From: Flavobacteriales bacterium | GTDB taxonomy: Bacteria > Bacteroidota > Bacteroidia > Flavobacteriales > Flavobacteriaceae | Direction of reading: 5' to 3' | NCBI GenBank assembly: GCA_016777325.1 | Contig: JADHRQ010000007.1 | Coordinates: 1 to 56,927, forward strand | DNA: 56,927 bases | Part shown: positions 27,976 to 37,219 of the stretch, piece by piece | Layout of the letters: the number at the start of each line of letters is the position of its first letter | How positions within the stretch are numbered: position 1 is the stretch's first letter | Notes under the pieces: model-generated | Told to the model about the DNA's origin: nothing | Seen by the model: the letters and a program-made list of their open reading frames with translations, nothing else | Database searches by the model: none | Translations under genes and position numbers: made by a program

Positions 27976-29844
27976 ATGAACTTACTCTCAGTTGAAGATA
28001 TTTCAAAATCATATGGAGAAAAAGTACTCTTTAAGTCTATTTCATTTGGAATAAATAAAGGACAGAAAATTGCATTGATAGCAAAAAATGGAACTGGAAA
28101 AACTTCTATTTTAGATATAATAGTTGGAAAAGATAAGCCCGATGATGGAAATGTTATATTTAGAAAAGGGATTCAAACAGCCTATCTTCCACAAGAGCCA
28201 AATTTAGATCCTAAATTAACCATAGAAGAAACTATACTTAAGGCAGATAACCCTACTTTAAAAATTATTGCTAAATATGATAAATCACTTGAAAATCCAA
28301 ATGATCAAGAAGCATATCAAAAAGCTTTTGAGGCAATGGACCAATCTCAGGCATGGGATTACGAAAAACAATACAAGAAAATTTTATTTAAACTAAAGCT
28401 GAATGATTTAGATGTTAAAGTAGGAAGTTTATCAGGTGGCCAAATTAAAAGATTAGCACTTTGTAATGCATTACTAAAAGAGCCTGAGTTACTAATCTTA
28501 GATGAGCCTACTAACCACATTGATTTAGAAATGATTGAGTGGTTGGAAGATTATTTTTCAAAAGAGAAAATAACATTACTAATGGTTACTCATGATCGCT
28601 ATTTCTTAGAAAGAGTATGTAATGAAATAATTGAACTAGATAATGGTATACTTTATACTTACAAAGGTAATTACTCATATTATCTTGAAAAAAGAGAAGC
28701 TCGTATTGCACAGGAGAACGTGGAGGCACATAAAAATAAGCTACATTTTAAAAAAGAATTAGAATGGATGCGTAGACAACCAAAAGCAAGAACTACAAAA
28801 TCAAAATCTAGAATAGAAGATTTTAAAATAATAAAAGAGAAAGCAAGCCAAAGAAGAAATGAACACCAAGTTCAACTTGAAATAAACATGGAGAGACTCG
28901 GTAGTAAGATGATTGAAATGCATAAAGTTCAAAAGTCCTTTGGTGAAAAAATTATACTAAGTCATTTTAATTACACATTTCAAAGAAATGAACGAATTGG
29001 TATCATTGGCAAAAATGGTTCAGGAAAATCTACATTCTTAAATCTTTTGACTTCAAATGATACAGTAGATGCCGGTAAAATAATTTGGGGAGAAACCCTA
29101 AAGTTTGGATACTACACTCAAAAAGGAATCAAAGTAAAAGAAGAACAAAAAGTTATAGATGTAATTAAAGAATATGGTGATTATATTCCATTGAAAAAAG
29201 GCAGAAAAATATCTGCACAACAATTATTAGAACGTTTCTTATTTGATCGAAAAAAACAATATGATTTTGTTAATAAGCTAAGTGGAGGTGAAAAAAAGCG
29301 ATTATACCTTTGTACAGTTTTAATTAAAAATCCAAACTTTCTAATCTTAGATGAACCAACAAATGATCTAGATATAATTACTCTTAACATATTAGAGAGT
29401 TTTTTATTAGATTTTCCAGGTTGTCTAATAGTTGTATCACATGATAGATACTTTATGGATAAAATTGTAGATCATTTATTTGTATTCAAAGGGGATGGTG
29501 TTGTCAATGATTTTCCAGGAAATTATTCAGACTTCAGGGCTTATGAAGATTCACGAGTGAAAGAAAACAAAGAATCTTTAAGAAATAATAAAAAGGAAAA
29601 TGAAATTCAAAAAGACAAGAAAGAAAAAGTTGGATTTAGCTATAAGGAGCAAAAAGAATTTAAGAAATTAGAACTAGATATAAAAAAAATTGAAATTCAA
29701 AAAAAAGAAATTCAAAACAATTTTATTAAGGATAATATTAGTGCAAAAGAAATTGAAGATCTTTCTATTGAACTTGGATTATTAGAAAACGAACTAGAGT
29801 CCAAAACACAAAGATGGTTTGAACTTTCTGAAATTTCAGAATAA
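27976..29844 (+). CDS. ABC-F family ATPase (Uup-like)
   Basis: The 622-residue protein has two ABC ATPase domains and no membrane segments. Domain 1 shows AKNGTGKTS, LSGGQIKRLALC and LLILDEPTNHIDLE. Domain 2 shows GKNGSGKST, LSGGEKKRLYLC and FLILDEPTNDLDI. A basic linker lies between them (about 235-300) and a Lys/Glu-rich coiled coil forms the C-terminus (about 535-622). ABC-F proteins act on ribosomes. The C-terminal coiled coil resembles Uup, which also binds branched DNA. Resistance functions are possible in the family but nothing here points to one. Confidence 0.92.
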   Translation: MNLLSVEDISKSYGEKVLFKSISFGINKGQKIALIAKNGTGKTSILDIIVGKDKPDDGNVIFRKGIQTAYLPQEPNLDPKLTIEETILKADNPTLKIIAKYDKSLENPNDQEAYQKAFEAMDQSQAWDYEKQYKKILFKLKLNDLDVKVGSLSGGQIKRLALCNALLKEPELLILDEPTNHIDLEMIEWLEDYFSKEKITLLMVTHDRYFLERVCNEIIELDNGILYTYKGNYSYYLEKREARIAQENVEAHKNKLHFKKELEWMRRQPKARTTKSKSRIEDFKIIKEKASQRRNEHQVQLEINMERLGSKMIEMHKVQKSFGEKIILSHFNYTFQRNERIGIIGKNGSGKSTFLNLLTSNDTVDAGKIIWGETLKFGYYTQKGIKVKEEQKVIDVIKEYGDYIPLKKGRKISAQQLLERFLFDRKKQYDFVNKLSGGEKKRLYLCTVLIKNPNFLILDEPTNDLDIITLNILESFLLDFPGCLIVVSHDRYFMDKIVDHLFVFKGDGVVNDFPGNYSDFRAYEDSRVKENKESLRNNKKENEIQKDKKEKVGFSYKEQKEFKKLELDIKKIEIQKKEIQNNFIKDNISAKEIEDLSIELGLLENELESKTQRWFELSEISE

Positions 29845-29865
29845 ATAATTTTAAAACAAAAAATA

Positions 29866-30093
29866 ATGGGATTAACAAATAATGATATTTTTAAAAAACT
29901 ACGGGTAGCTCATAAACTTCGCGACGATGAAATTGTTGAAATATGTAAGTTAGCTGAATTTGAAGTAACTAAGTCAGAGATAGGTGCAATCTTTAGAAAT
30001 GAAAATCATAAGAACTTCATGAAATGTGGAGATCAATTATTACGTAATTTTTTAAACGGACTAATAATTCATCTAAGAGGTCCTAAAGAATAA
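29866..30093 (+). CDS. DUF1456 family protein, single repeat
   Basis: This 75-residue protein matches one copy of the DUF1456 (YehS) repeat: MGLTNNDIFKKLRVAHKLRDD, ICKLAEFEVTKSEIGAIFR and CGDQLLRNFLNGLIIHLRGP. E. coli YehS has two repeats in about 156 residues, so this is a half-length form. It ends naturally at a stop, and I see no second repeat in any frame downstream. The function is unknown. It follows the ABC-F gene by 21 bases and probably shares its transcript. Confidence 0.82.
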   Translation: MGLTNNDIFKKLRVAHKLRDDEIVEICKLAEFEVTKSEIGAIFRNENHKNFMKCGDQLLRNFLNGLIIHLRGPKE

Positions 30094-30122
30094 ATTACTT
30101 CTCTAATGAAGGAGTATATTTC

Positions 30123-30150
30123 TTGAACTAATATTTTTTTTTTAAATTCG
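30123..30150 (+). promoter_or_regulatory. Probable promoter for the tandem secreted paralogues
   Basis: TTG (30123-30125), a 17-base spacer and TAAATTCG (one mismatch to TAnnTTTG, 30143-30150) lie 27 bases before the first paralogue's ATG. Confidence 0.4.
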
Positions 30151-30177
30151 CATTTCAAACAAAAAATTTAATTAACT

Positions 30178-30933
30178 ATGAAAAATTTATTATTCACATT
30201 TATTTTATTTTTCAGTTTTTCCTTAAATGCTCAATATGCAGTGATGTCTGCAGTTGATCTTAATGAAGGTGCTGAGGAAGATTATTTAAAACTAGAAAAA
30301 TTTTGGTCTAATATTCATCAAGAAGCTATTAATCAAGGTTTACAAACAGGTTGGTCTGTATGGAAGAGAACTCCTCAAGAAGGTGATGAAGAAGGAAATA
30401 ACGAATATCTTATTTTCAACATATACGAATCTATGGAACAACTTGAAAAAGGATTCAATGGAGCTGAATTGGCTCAAAAAGTATACAAAGGAAAAATGTC
30501 TAGAAGATCTATTCAAAGGATGATGGATGGAACTGGTTCAGAAAGTAGAGAGAGACGAAACTATATACTTAAAGTAGTTGATGCTACTGTGCTTACTGGA
30601 GGAGATGTTAAGGCTGGTGATATAGCAACACTTAATCTTATGGCTAAAAAAACTGATGATTTTGAGAAATATGAATCAGAAATATGGAAGCCTATTGCAG
30701 AGAAAAATATTCTAAATGGAAGATTAAGACAGTGGGTCTTAGTTGAAGTTACAGATAGAACAGAGAATGCATATGAAGGATTTACTCATTTTGCATGGAA
30801 CTTAAGAGGAAATCAAGATGTTGAATTTGAGGGTATGTCCGGTTTTAAATGGGATAAACTATGGGAAGGGATTGAGTCATCTAGAGATATGCAAGATTCA
30901 GAAGAATATACTTTAATTTACATAGCTAACTAA
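30178..30933 (+). CDS. Secreted protein of unknown function, tandem paralogue 1
   Basis: I do not recognise a named family. The 251-residue protein has a clean signal peptide (cut after SLNA, mature start QYAVMSAVDL). The two halves look alike: EEDYLKLEKFWSNIHQEAINQG near the N-terminus and DDFEKYESEIWKPIAEKNILNG in the second half, each after a short strand. That pattern resembles two ferredoxin-like (dimeric alpha/beta barrel) units. It shares YKGKMS, SES.ERRNY and TENAY motifs with the next gene, 11 bases downstream. The role is probably periplasmic or extracellular. Confidence 0.8.
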   Translation: MKNLLFTFILFFSFSLNAQYAVMSAVDLNEGAEEDYLKLEKFWSNIHQEAINQGLQTGWSVWKRTPQEGDEEGNNEYLIFNIYESMEQLEKGFNGAELAQKVYKGKMSRRSIQRMMDGTGSESRERRNYILKVVDATVLTGGDVKAGDIATLNLMAKKTDDFEKYESEIWKPIAEKNILNGRLRQWVLVEVTDRTENAYEGFTHFAWNLRGNQDVEFEGMSGFKWDKLWEGIESSRDMQDSEEYTLIYIAN

Positions 30934-30944
30934 AAAATACATCT

Positions 30945-31730
30945 ATGAAAAAAATACTTTTACTATTAACACTAATTTTTACAATAACTACACCAGCTCA
31001 ATACACTATTCTAAGTGCTGTTGATATCAAAGATGGTATGGAAGATCAATATCTTAAACTTGAAGAATTTTTTGGACCAGTTCATGATTTAGCAATAAAA
31101 AAAGGAATTCAAGACCTACAAGCAGTTTTTAAAGTTGTTTCAACTAATGATGATGGCGATAACGTTGCTAATTATTTCATTGTTACTGGATTTTCAAGTA
31201 AAGAACAGCTAGATGCTTATAATAAAAGTTGGGAAGAAGGCAAATGGCTAGCTCTTTCTAAAGAAGCTTACAAAGGAAAAATGTCATCTAGAGCTGTAAC
31301 TAGATACTTAAATTCTGTTGGATCAGAAAGTAATGAAAGAAGAAATTACCACTTAGTTGGAGTTGATGCTTCAATCTGGGCAGGGGGAGATCTTAAACCA
31401 GGTGATAAAATGAATATACTTGGAACTATTGCTAAGTCAGATGACTTTGAGCAATATGAATCAGAAGTATATAAGCCACTGATTGAAAAAGAAATTTTAA
31501 AAGGTAACCACAGATATTGGGCTCTTTCAAGAATATATGAAAGAACTGAAAATGCATACCAAGACATTACCCACATGTTTTTTAATGTAGGAGTAGAAGG
31601 CGCTGACATCACCAAAGGGTGGGAAAAAATGCAGGCTACTTTTAAGGGGCAAAAACTTCTTGAAGGTCTTGGAGCAGCTAGTGAACATCAAAATGGTGGA
31701 CAGCTTGAGTTAATTTCTATTCACAACTAA
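30945..31730 (+). CDS. Secreted protein of unknown function, tandem paralogue 2
   Basis: This 261-residue protein is clearly related to its upstream neighbour: the mature start QYTILSAVDIKDG, then EDQYLKLEEFFGPVHDLAIKKG, AYKGKMSSRAVTRYLNSVG, SESNERRNYHLVGVDASIWAGGD and RTENAYQDITHMFFN. The signal peptide ends TTPA. Identity is far from complete, so the duplication is old. A strong terminator follows, closing this two-gene unit. The function is unknown. The conserved Arg-Arg-Asn-Tyr and Glu-Asn-Ala-Tyr clusters are candidate ligand-site residues. Confidence 0.8.
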   Translation: MKKILLLLTLIFTITTPAQYTILSAVDIKDGMEDQYLKLEEFFGPVHDLAIKKGIQDLQAVFKVVSTNDDGDNVANYFIVTGFSSKEQLDAYNKSWEEGKWLALSKEAYKGKMSSRAVTRYLNSVGSESNERRNYHLVGVDASIWAGGDLKPGDKMNILGTIAKSDDFEQYESEVYKPLIEKEILKGNHRYWALSRIYERTENAYQDITHMFFNVGVEGADITKGWEKMQATFKGQKLLEGLGAASEHQNGGQLELISIHN

Positions 31731-31750
31731 TTTCAAAATTTATTAGTAAA

Positions 31751-31782
31751 AAAACCCACCAATAAGGTGGGTTTTTTATTTT
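31751..31782 (+). terminator. Intrinsic terminator after the tandem paralogues
   Basis: A ten-base perfect stem AAAACCCACC/GGTGGGTTTT closes an AATAA loop and is followed by T-rich DNA. The T tract overlaps a -7 promoter box for the MscS gene. Confidence 0.88.
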
Positions 31783-31784
31783 TG
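31777..31784 (+). promoter_or_regulatory. -7 promoter box (TATTTTTG) for the MscS gene, inside the terminator tail
   Basis: This exact TAnnTTTG match lies in the terminator's T-rich tail, and its last base is only five positions before the ATG at 31789. If used, it would give a leaderless mRNA. Confidence 0.42.
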
Positions 31785-31788
31785 TACC

Positions 31789-33000
31789 ATGTATAAAGAA
31801 GAAATAATTCAATTTTTAACAAACTATGGCCTAAGTGCAAGTGTTTCAGGCTTAATTACCTCTGGCGTTTTAATTATAGCTATTAGTTTAATTGTAATGG
31901 TAATAAATTTTATAACCAGAAATACTATTCTTTCATTTTTTAAAAGAATTGCAAAGTCAACTTCATCAAACTTTGATGATTTATTAATAAAAAATAGATT
32001 ACCTAGACTAATCTCTTTTATCCCTTCCTTATTTTTTCTTTATGTTATTATACCAACATATACAGACAACTTAATTATTGTTGTAGAGGCTCTTACCATT
32101 CTTCTGTTTATAGTTACTGTAAAGTCTGTTTTAAGTACAGTAAAAGATTATTTTAAACTAAGTTCATCATTAAGACATATACCTATAGATAGTTATATTC
32201 AAGTAGTTATGATTTTCTTATGGTTTATAGGTATAATTCTAATATTATCTGTGTTAACAGGAAGAGAAATTGGAACATTTTTAGCTTCTCTTGGTGCTTT
32301 ATCAGCAATTATCATTTTAGTTTTTAGAGACACAATTCTAGGTTTTGTCTCCAGTATTCAAATTACAGTAAATGATACTGTTAGGATTGGAGATTGGATC
32401 ACTATGAAAGGTTCTGATGCAGATGGAACAGTCATAGAGGTTAACCTTTCTACTGTTAAAGTTCAGAACTTTGACAATACAATTACTACTATACCAACAT
32501 ATAAATTAGTGTCTGATTCATTTGTTAACTGGAGAGGAATGGAAGATTCTAAAGGTAGAAGAATAAAAAGATCTCTTTTAATAAAACCTAGTTCCATTAG
32601 CTTCTTAAAAAATGATGAAATAGATGAACTTAAAAAAGTTAAGTTAATTACTGAATATCTAAATACTAAAACACACGAAATTGACACCTATAATCAAGAT
32701 AATAATGTAGATAAATCAATGTTACTAAATGGAAGAAATCTAACAAATCTAGGTGTATTTAGAGTCTATATAGAAGAGTATTTAAAAGCTCATCCAATGA
32801 CAAATGATGACTTAACTATGATGTGTAGACAACTTGAACCTACATCTCAAGGTATTCCAATTCAAATTTATACTTTTTCAAAAGACAAAGAGTGGACAAA
32901 ATATGAGGCTTTAACCTCTGATATTTTTGACCACCTTTTATCTTCTGTTAAATATTTCAAATTAGAATTGTTTGAACTTAATCAGTTCAGTTCTAATTAA
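31789..33000 (+). CDS. MscS-family mechanosensitive channel (YbdG-like)
   Basis: The 403-residue protein has about five membrane helices in residues 15-185. The pore-lining helix region is FLASLGALSAIIILVFRDTILGFVSSI. The cytoplasmic beta domain follows with VRIGDWITMKG, GTVIEVNLSTVKVQNFDNT and IPTYKLVSDSFVNW. The length and the long C-terminal domain resemble E. coli YbdG (415 residues). It protects against hypo-osmotic shock. The 3' end overlaps the convergent VPS10-like gene by eight bases. Confidence 0.92.
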   Translation: MYKEEIIQFLTNYGLSASVSGLITSGVLIIAISLIVMVINFITRNTILSFFKRIAKSTSSNFDDLLIKNRLPRLISFIPSLFFLYVIIPTYTDNLIIVVEALTILLFIVTVKSVLSTVKDYFKLSSSLRHIPIDSYIQVVMIFLWFIGIILILSVLTGREIGTFLASLGALSAIIILVFRDTILGFVSSIQITVNDTVRIGDWITMKGSDADGTVIEVNLSTVKVQNFDNTITTIPTYKLVSDSFVNWRGMEDSKGRRIKRSLLIKPSSISFLKNDEIDELKKVKLITEYLNTKTHEIDTYNQDNNVDKSMLLNGRNLTNLGVFRVYIEEYLKAHPMTNDDLTMMCRQLEPTSQGIPIQIYTFSKDKEWTKYEALTSDIFDHLLSSVKYFKLELFELNQFSSN

Positions 33001-36000
33001 TCCCTGTACCAGATAAATGAGGAGGGTTTAAATCCATAATCTCTTTCTCTAAAGATTCTAACTCAGATTTAAATGCCTTAACATCATTCACTAAATCTTT
33101 GAATAGTCTTTCTGCTATCCCTAGATTTGATTTATTCAAATCTGTAGGACCATATGATGTTGAAAGACCCTGCATAGCTATCTGAACTCTATTAGAAATT
33201 GTAGGTTTATCCCACTCACCAATTTCAGCTCTTGCTGGATTTCCTCCAATTTCTGAATCAAAAGCATTATACTTTGCTTTAAACTTTGAGATTTTACTCA
33301 TTAATTCAGGTGAGAACTCACTTAGTTGCATTGTTGCTTTCTCTAAAAGTTGAATTTTATTATCCATCATGTTAAATTCATCTTGATATTTAGACATTTC
33401 AACATATAAACTTGAAACTCTTTTTCTAAATGAATTATAATCATCATATGAAGCTCCTTTCAAGGTACTTTTTCTTAGTGGTTTAACATTAAAATTAATA
33501 GGACCATCTAATTTTTCAATAGAACCATTATTCTCAAGATATAAATCTGCAACATATTCACCAGGAGTTACATAAGGTCCAGATGGATTAAACCATGAAT
33601 TGGCCTGAACTCTTCCAGCTCTTACTGGATAATAACTAGTATGTCTTAAATTCCAAGCTATTCTTCCTGAACCATCTGAAGCATTCTTCTTTACATTTCT
33701 TATATGATTACCATCTGAATCTTTTATAGTAAGTATAATACTAGCAGGCTTTTCATTCATCTCATTCGTTAGCGCCTCATATCCTGGAAATGGAATGTCT
33801 TTTTTATCAGAATTTAGTTTTCTTTCTGATTGCATTCTTGTAGATTTTGAAGTCTTTGGCATACCCTTTAAATGATAAGTAAAGACTGCACCGTATTCAG
33901 GATTTTTAGCAACATAAAATTGTCCACCAGTATTACCTAATGAATTTCTTGGCTTAAATAATTTAGCATCTCTAGGTTTGAATAATTTACCTTTTTGAGA
34001 TAAGTTTTCTTGAGTCATATCCCTTAAAGCACTATAATCATCTAACACAAAGAACCCTCTACCAAAAGAGGCCCCAACTAGATCATTTTCTCTTTCCTGA
34101 ATTACAATATCTCTAAAAGAAATTGTTGGGCTTCCAGGAAGTTTCTGCCAATTTTTCCCAGCATTTAATGATGTGTAAATACCAAATTCAGTGGCTAAGA
34201 AAAATAAATCTTTTTTGATATGGTCTTGAACAAATCTCCAAACTAGAGTCCTGTCTGGAATGTTATTTGAAATAGATTCCCATGAATCTCCAAGATCAGT
34301 ACTTTTGAATAGATACGGTGATAAATCTCCTTCTTTATGATTGTCTAAAGAAACATATACAGTATTTGAATCATATAAATCTGCTTTAATATCATTTACA
34401 AATGACCTTTCAGGAATTCCTAATTCAGTTACAGGTATAGATTTCCATGAATCTCCACCATTACTTGTAACTTGAATAAAACCATCATCAGTTCCAGCCC
34501 AAATTATTCCTTCTTGAACAGGAGATTCTGAAAGAGAGGTAATTGTATTGTATTGAGACATAGCTTTAACATCCCAAGCATTATCCCAACTTTGAGTTCT
34601 ACCCATTATCGGAAGCTCTATCCTATTCTCATTCCTAGTTAAGTCACCAGAGATTGGTGTCCAACTATCACCTCTGTTTTCTGACTCCCAAACTCTATAT
34701 GAAGCTATATATATTTTAGCAGGATTATGAGGGCTAACAAGTATTGGTGTATCCCAATTATATCTTTCATGTGGATCTCCTTCAAGTGCTTGTGGCTGAA
34801 CAAAAACTTGCTCACCAGTTTCAAGATCAACTCTATGAAATCTTCCCTCTTGAGTGGTTGCATAAATAATATTATTGTAAACAGGATCTGTGGCAGATTG
34901 ATGACCATCTGCGAATAATGTCTTGTACCAGTCTCTATTTGTTATCCCCGATCCTTCATCAGTAGCTGAAGGTCCTCCTGCGGATCCATTGTCCTGAGTT
35001 CCACCAAAAATATGATAAAAAGGCTCAGCATTATTAACAGCTACTTTATAAAATTGTGTAAGGGGTAGGTTTAAAAAATAATGCCAATTTTGAGCTAAGT
35101 CAAAGCTTTCATAAATACCAGCATCAGTTCCAACCATTATATAGTTAGGATCACTTTGTTTAAATGCAATTGCATGATGATCACTATGTTTTTGTCTTCT
35201 TCCTTCTAGTGTTCTGAAATTTTTACCACCATCTTCAGATGTTAAAATTTGAACGTTCATTAGGTATAATCTATCAAATTTATGAGGACTAGTATATAAC
35301 TCTTGGTAATAATGTGGTCCTGTTCCACCTGAGACTGTATTTGACATTTTTTTCCAAGACTCTCCCCTATCTTCAGATCTATAAATACCACCTTTAGTCC
35401 TGTCAGTTTCGATTGCCGCATAGACAACATCTGGATTTTGATAGGACATTGCAATACCGATTTTTCCAAGATTTGATTTTGGTATTCCATTAGTTAGCTT
35501 CTTCCATGTTTTACCACCATCATCAGACCTATGAATACCAGATCCTGGTCCACCTCCCATATATGCAGCTACTGTTCTATGTCTATCCCATGTTGCTGCA
35601 TAAATGATATTCGCATCTCTACTATCCATCATAATATCAGTAACTCCTGTCCATTCTGATCCACCTAGTGTTTTACTCCATGTCTTTCCTCCATCATTTG
35701 TCATATAAAATCCTCTTTCTCCACCGCTAGACCATAAAGGTCCTTGAGAAGCAACAAAAACTACATTTGAATCTTTTGGATGAACAATTATTTCAGAAAT
35801 ATGTTCTGATTTTTTTAATCCCATATTCTTCCATGTTCTTCCACCATCAGAACTTCTATACACACCATCACCGTAACCCACATGTCTTCCTCCAACATTT
35901 TCTCCTGAACCAACCCAGATAATACTTGGATTAGATGGATCAATAGTTATTGAACCTATTGAATAGGTAGGCTGACTATCAAAAATTGGTGTAAATGTTG

Positions 36001-36253
36001 TACCGGCATTCTCAGTCATCCAAACACCTCCTGAGCCAACAGCTACATACCACACACTTTCATCATTTGGGTGAATTGCTATATCTGCAATTCTTCCTGA
36101 TAAAAAAGCAGGACCTACATTTCTAAGTTTAAATGCATTTAATGAAACATTTTGAGTATTTGAATCATCTTTTTGATTTCTTTTTCTTTGAGAGTTAGCT
36201 TCAATTGGCATAAGCATAAAGAAGGCTAACATTAATATTATTAATCTTTTCAT
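32993..36253 (-). CDS. Secreted VPS10/sortilin-like Asp-box repeat protein
   Basis: This 1086-residue protein has a signal peptide (residues 1-22) and then many Asp-box turns of the S-x-D-x-G-x-T-W kind, such as SSDGGRTW, TNDGGKTW, SDDGGKTW and SEDRGESW. These indicate one or two large beta-propellers over about residues 40-740. A short Ig-like domain follows (NVKPLRKS region) and the C-terminal 130 residues are helical. It is annotated in Bacteroidota as VPS10-domain or glycosyl-hydrolase-like, but no catalytic residues of a glycosidase are evident to me. The C-terminus does not look like a type IX secretion signal. Function unknown; probably periplasmic or surface. Confidence 0.88.
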   Translation of the reverse strand: MKRLIILMLAFFMLMPIEANSQRKRNQKDDSNTQNVSLNAFKLRNVGPAFLSGRIADIAIHPNDESVWYVAVGSGGVWMTENAGTTFTPIFDSQPTYSIGSITIDPSNPSIIWVGSGENVGGRHVGYGDGVYRSSDGGRTWKNMGLKKSEHISEIIVHPKDSNVVFVASQGPLWSSGGERGFYMTNDGGKTWSKTLGGSEWTGVTDIMMDSRDANIIYAATWDRHRTVAAYMGGGPGSGIHRSDDGGKTWKKLTNGIPKSNLGKIGIAMSYQNPDVVYAAIETDRTKGGIYRSEDRGESWKKMSNTVSGGTGPHYYQELYTSPHKFDRLYLMNVQILTSEDGGKNFRTLEGRRQKHSDHHAIAFKQSDPNYIMVGTDAGIYESFDLAQNWHYFLNLPLTQFYKVAVNNAEPFYHIFGGTQDNGSAGGPSATDEGSGITNRDWYKTLFADGHQSATDPVYNNIIYATTQEGRFHRVDLETGEQVFVQPQALEGDPHERYNWDTPILVSPHNPAKIYIASYRVWESENRGDSWTPISGDLTRNENRIELPIMGRTQSWDNAWDVKAMSQYNTITSLSESPVQEGIIWAGTDDGFIQVTSNGGDSWKSIPVTELGIPERSFVNDIKADLYDSNTVYVSLDNHKEGDLSPYLFKSTDLGDSWESISNNIPDRTLVWRFVQDHIKKDLFFLATEFGIYTSLNAGKNWQKLPGSPTISFRDIVIQERENDLVGASFGRGFFVLDDYSALRDMTQENLSQKGKLFKPRDAKLFKPRNSLGNTGGQFYVAKNPEYGAVFTYHLKGMPKTSKSTRMQSERKLNSDKKDIPFPGYEALTNEMNEKPASIILTIKDSDGNHIRNVKKNASDGSGRIAWNLRHTSYYPVRAGRVQANSWFNPSGPYVTPGEYVADLYLENNGSIEKLDGPINFNVKPLRKSTLKGASYDDYNSFRKRVSSLYVEMSKYQDEFNMMDNKIQLLEKATMQLSEFSPELMSKISKFKAKYNAFDSEIGGNPARAEIGEWDKPTISNRVQIAMQGLSTSYGPTDLNKSNLGIAERLFKDLVNDVKAFKSELESLEKEIMDLNPPHLSGTGIN

Positions 36254-36313
36254 ATAATTATTTTTAGATTTGACCCGTAAAGGATAAAATAGTTTACTTA
36301 AATATAGTAATAT

Positions 36314-37219
36314 TTAGAAAATCTCTGCTATCATACACCTAGCACTTCCCCCGCCATTGAATTCTATAGTTTCAATATCTGAATGAACAATATCAGTGTA
36401 TTTATTTATGATATTTAACTGAGAACTTGTCATAGATTTATATGCACTTGAGCTCATTACTAACACAGGATTAGAATTAGAATCAATTAATTGAATAGAA
36501 TTGCCCAAAAAAGAACACATTTGATCTATTTTTATATCTATAATTTCAAGATTAGAATCATTTAAATTATCTATTACATATTTTCTTTGGTCTTGATCAT
36601 TAATAGAATCTAAACAGATTAAAGAGAAATTATTGCAAATTGACATCATAACATTTGTATGATATATAGGTTTTGATTCATATGTTGAATTAAATACGAT
36701 AGGAATATAATCCATTTCTGAACAAAACATATTTAGCAGATCAAGATTAGACCTATTAGATAAAGAGCAATAAGCAAATTTATTTTTTCTATCTAAAACG
36801 ATACTTCCTGTTCCCTCCAAAAATTTATTATGTTTTTCATAATGAGAATAATCTTTTATTATTTCTATTTGAACACCTTGGTTAGACAACTTCTGTAAAG
36901 CTGAAGACTTTCTCTCAAGCCTTCTATTTGGTGCGAACATAGGATACAATACAGCTTTATTAGATTCATGAAAAGAGATCCAATTATTTGGAAATACAGC
37001 ATCTGGTGTATCAAATTCACTATCATCTTCAATAGCATGAACTGAAATTCCTTTTTTTAGAATAGCTTTTTTAAGTCTTTCAAACTCTATGATAGCATTG
37101 TCTGAGATTGATACACTCTTAATTTTTTTTGATTGAAACGAATTATCAGATAAGGTCAGCTCATTATTCCTAAATTTATTGGGAGAAACCATTAAAATTC
37201 TTGATGTAAAATGTTCCAT
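36314..37219 (-). CDS. ctlX: CtlX-like citrulline/arginine hydrolase (amidinotransferase fold)
   Basis: The protein belongs to the pentein (arginine deiminase-like) superfamily. I start it at MEHFTSR (37219), 301 residues, because that ATG overlaps the upstream stop as TAATG. Active-site blocks are DAVFPNNWISFH, FLEGTGSIVLDR, YHTNVMM and the C-terminal Cys in GGGSARCM. This set matches the family named CtlX, linked with citrulline breakdown to ornithine. It sits last in the operon with ccsBA and a second pentein enzyme. The substrate is inferred. Confidence 0.82.
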   Translation of the reverse strand: MEHFTSRILMVSPNKFRNNELTLSDNSFQSKKIKSVSISDNAIIEFERLKKAILKKGISVHAIEDDSEFDTPDAVFPNNWISFHESNKAVLYPMFAPNRRLERKSSALQKLSNQGVQIEIIKDYSHYEKHNKFLEGTGSIVLDRKNKFAYCSLSNRSNLDLLNMFCSEMDYIPIVFNSTYESKPIYHTNVMMSICNNFSLICLDSINDQDQRKYVIDNLNDSNLEIIDIKIDQMCSFLGNSIQLIDSNSNPVLVMSSSAYKSMTSSQLNIINKYTDIVHSDIETIEFNGGGSARCMIAEIF

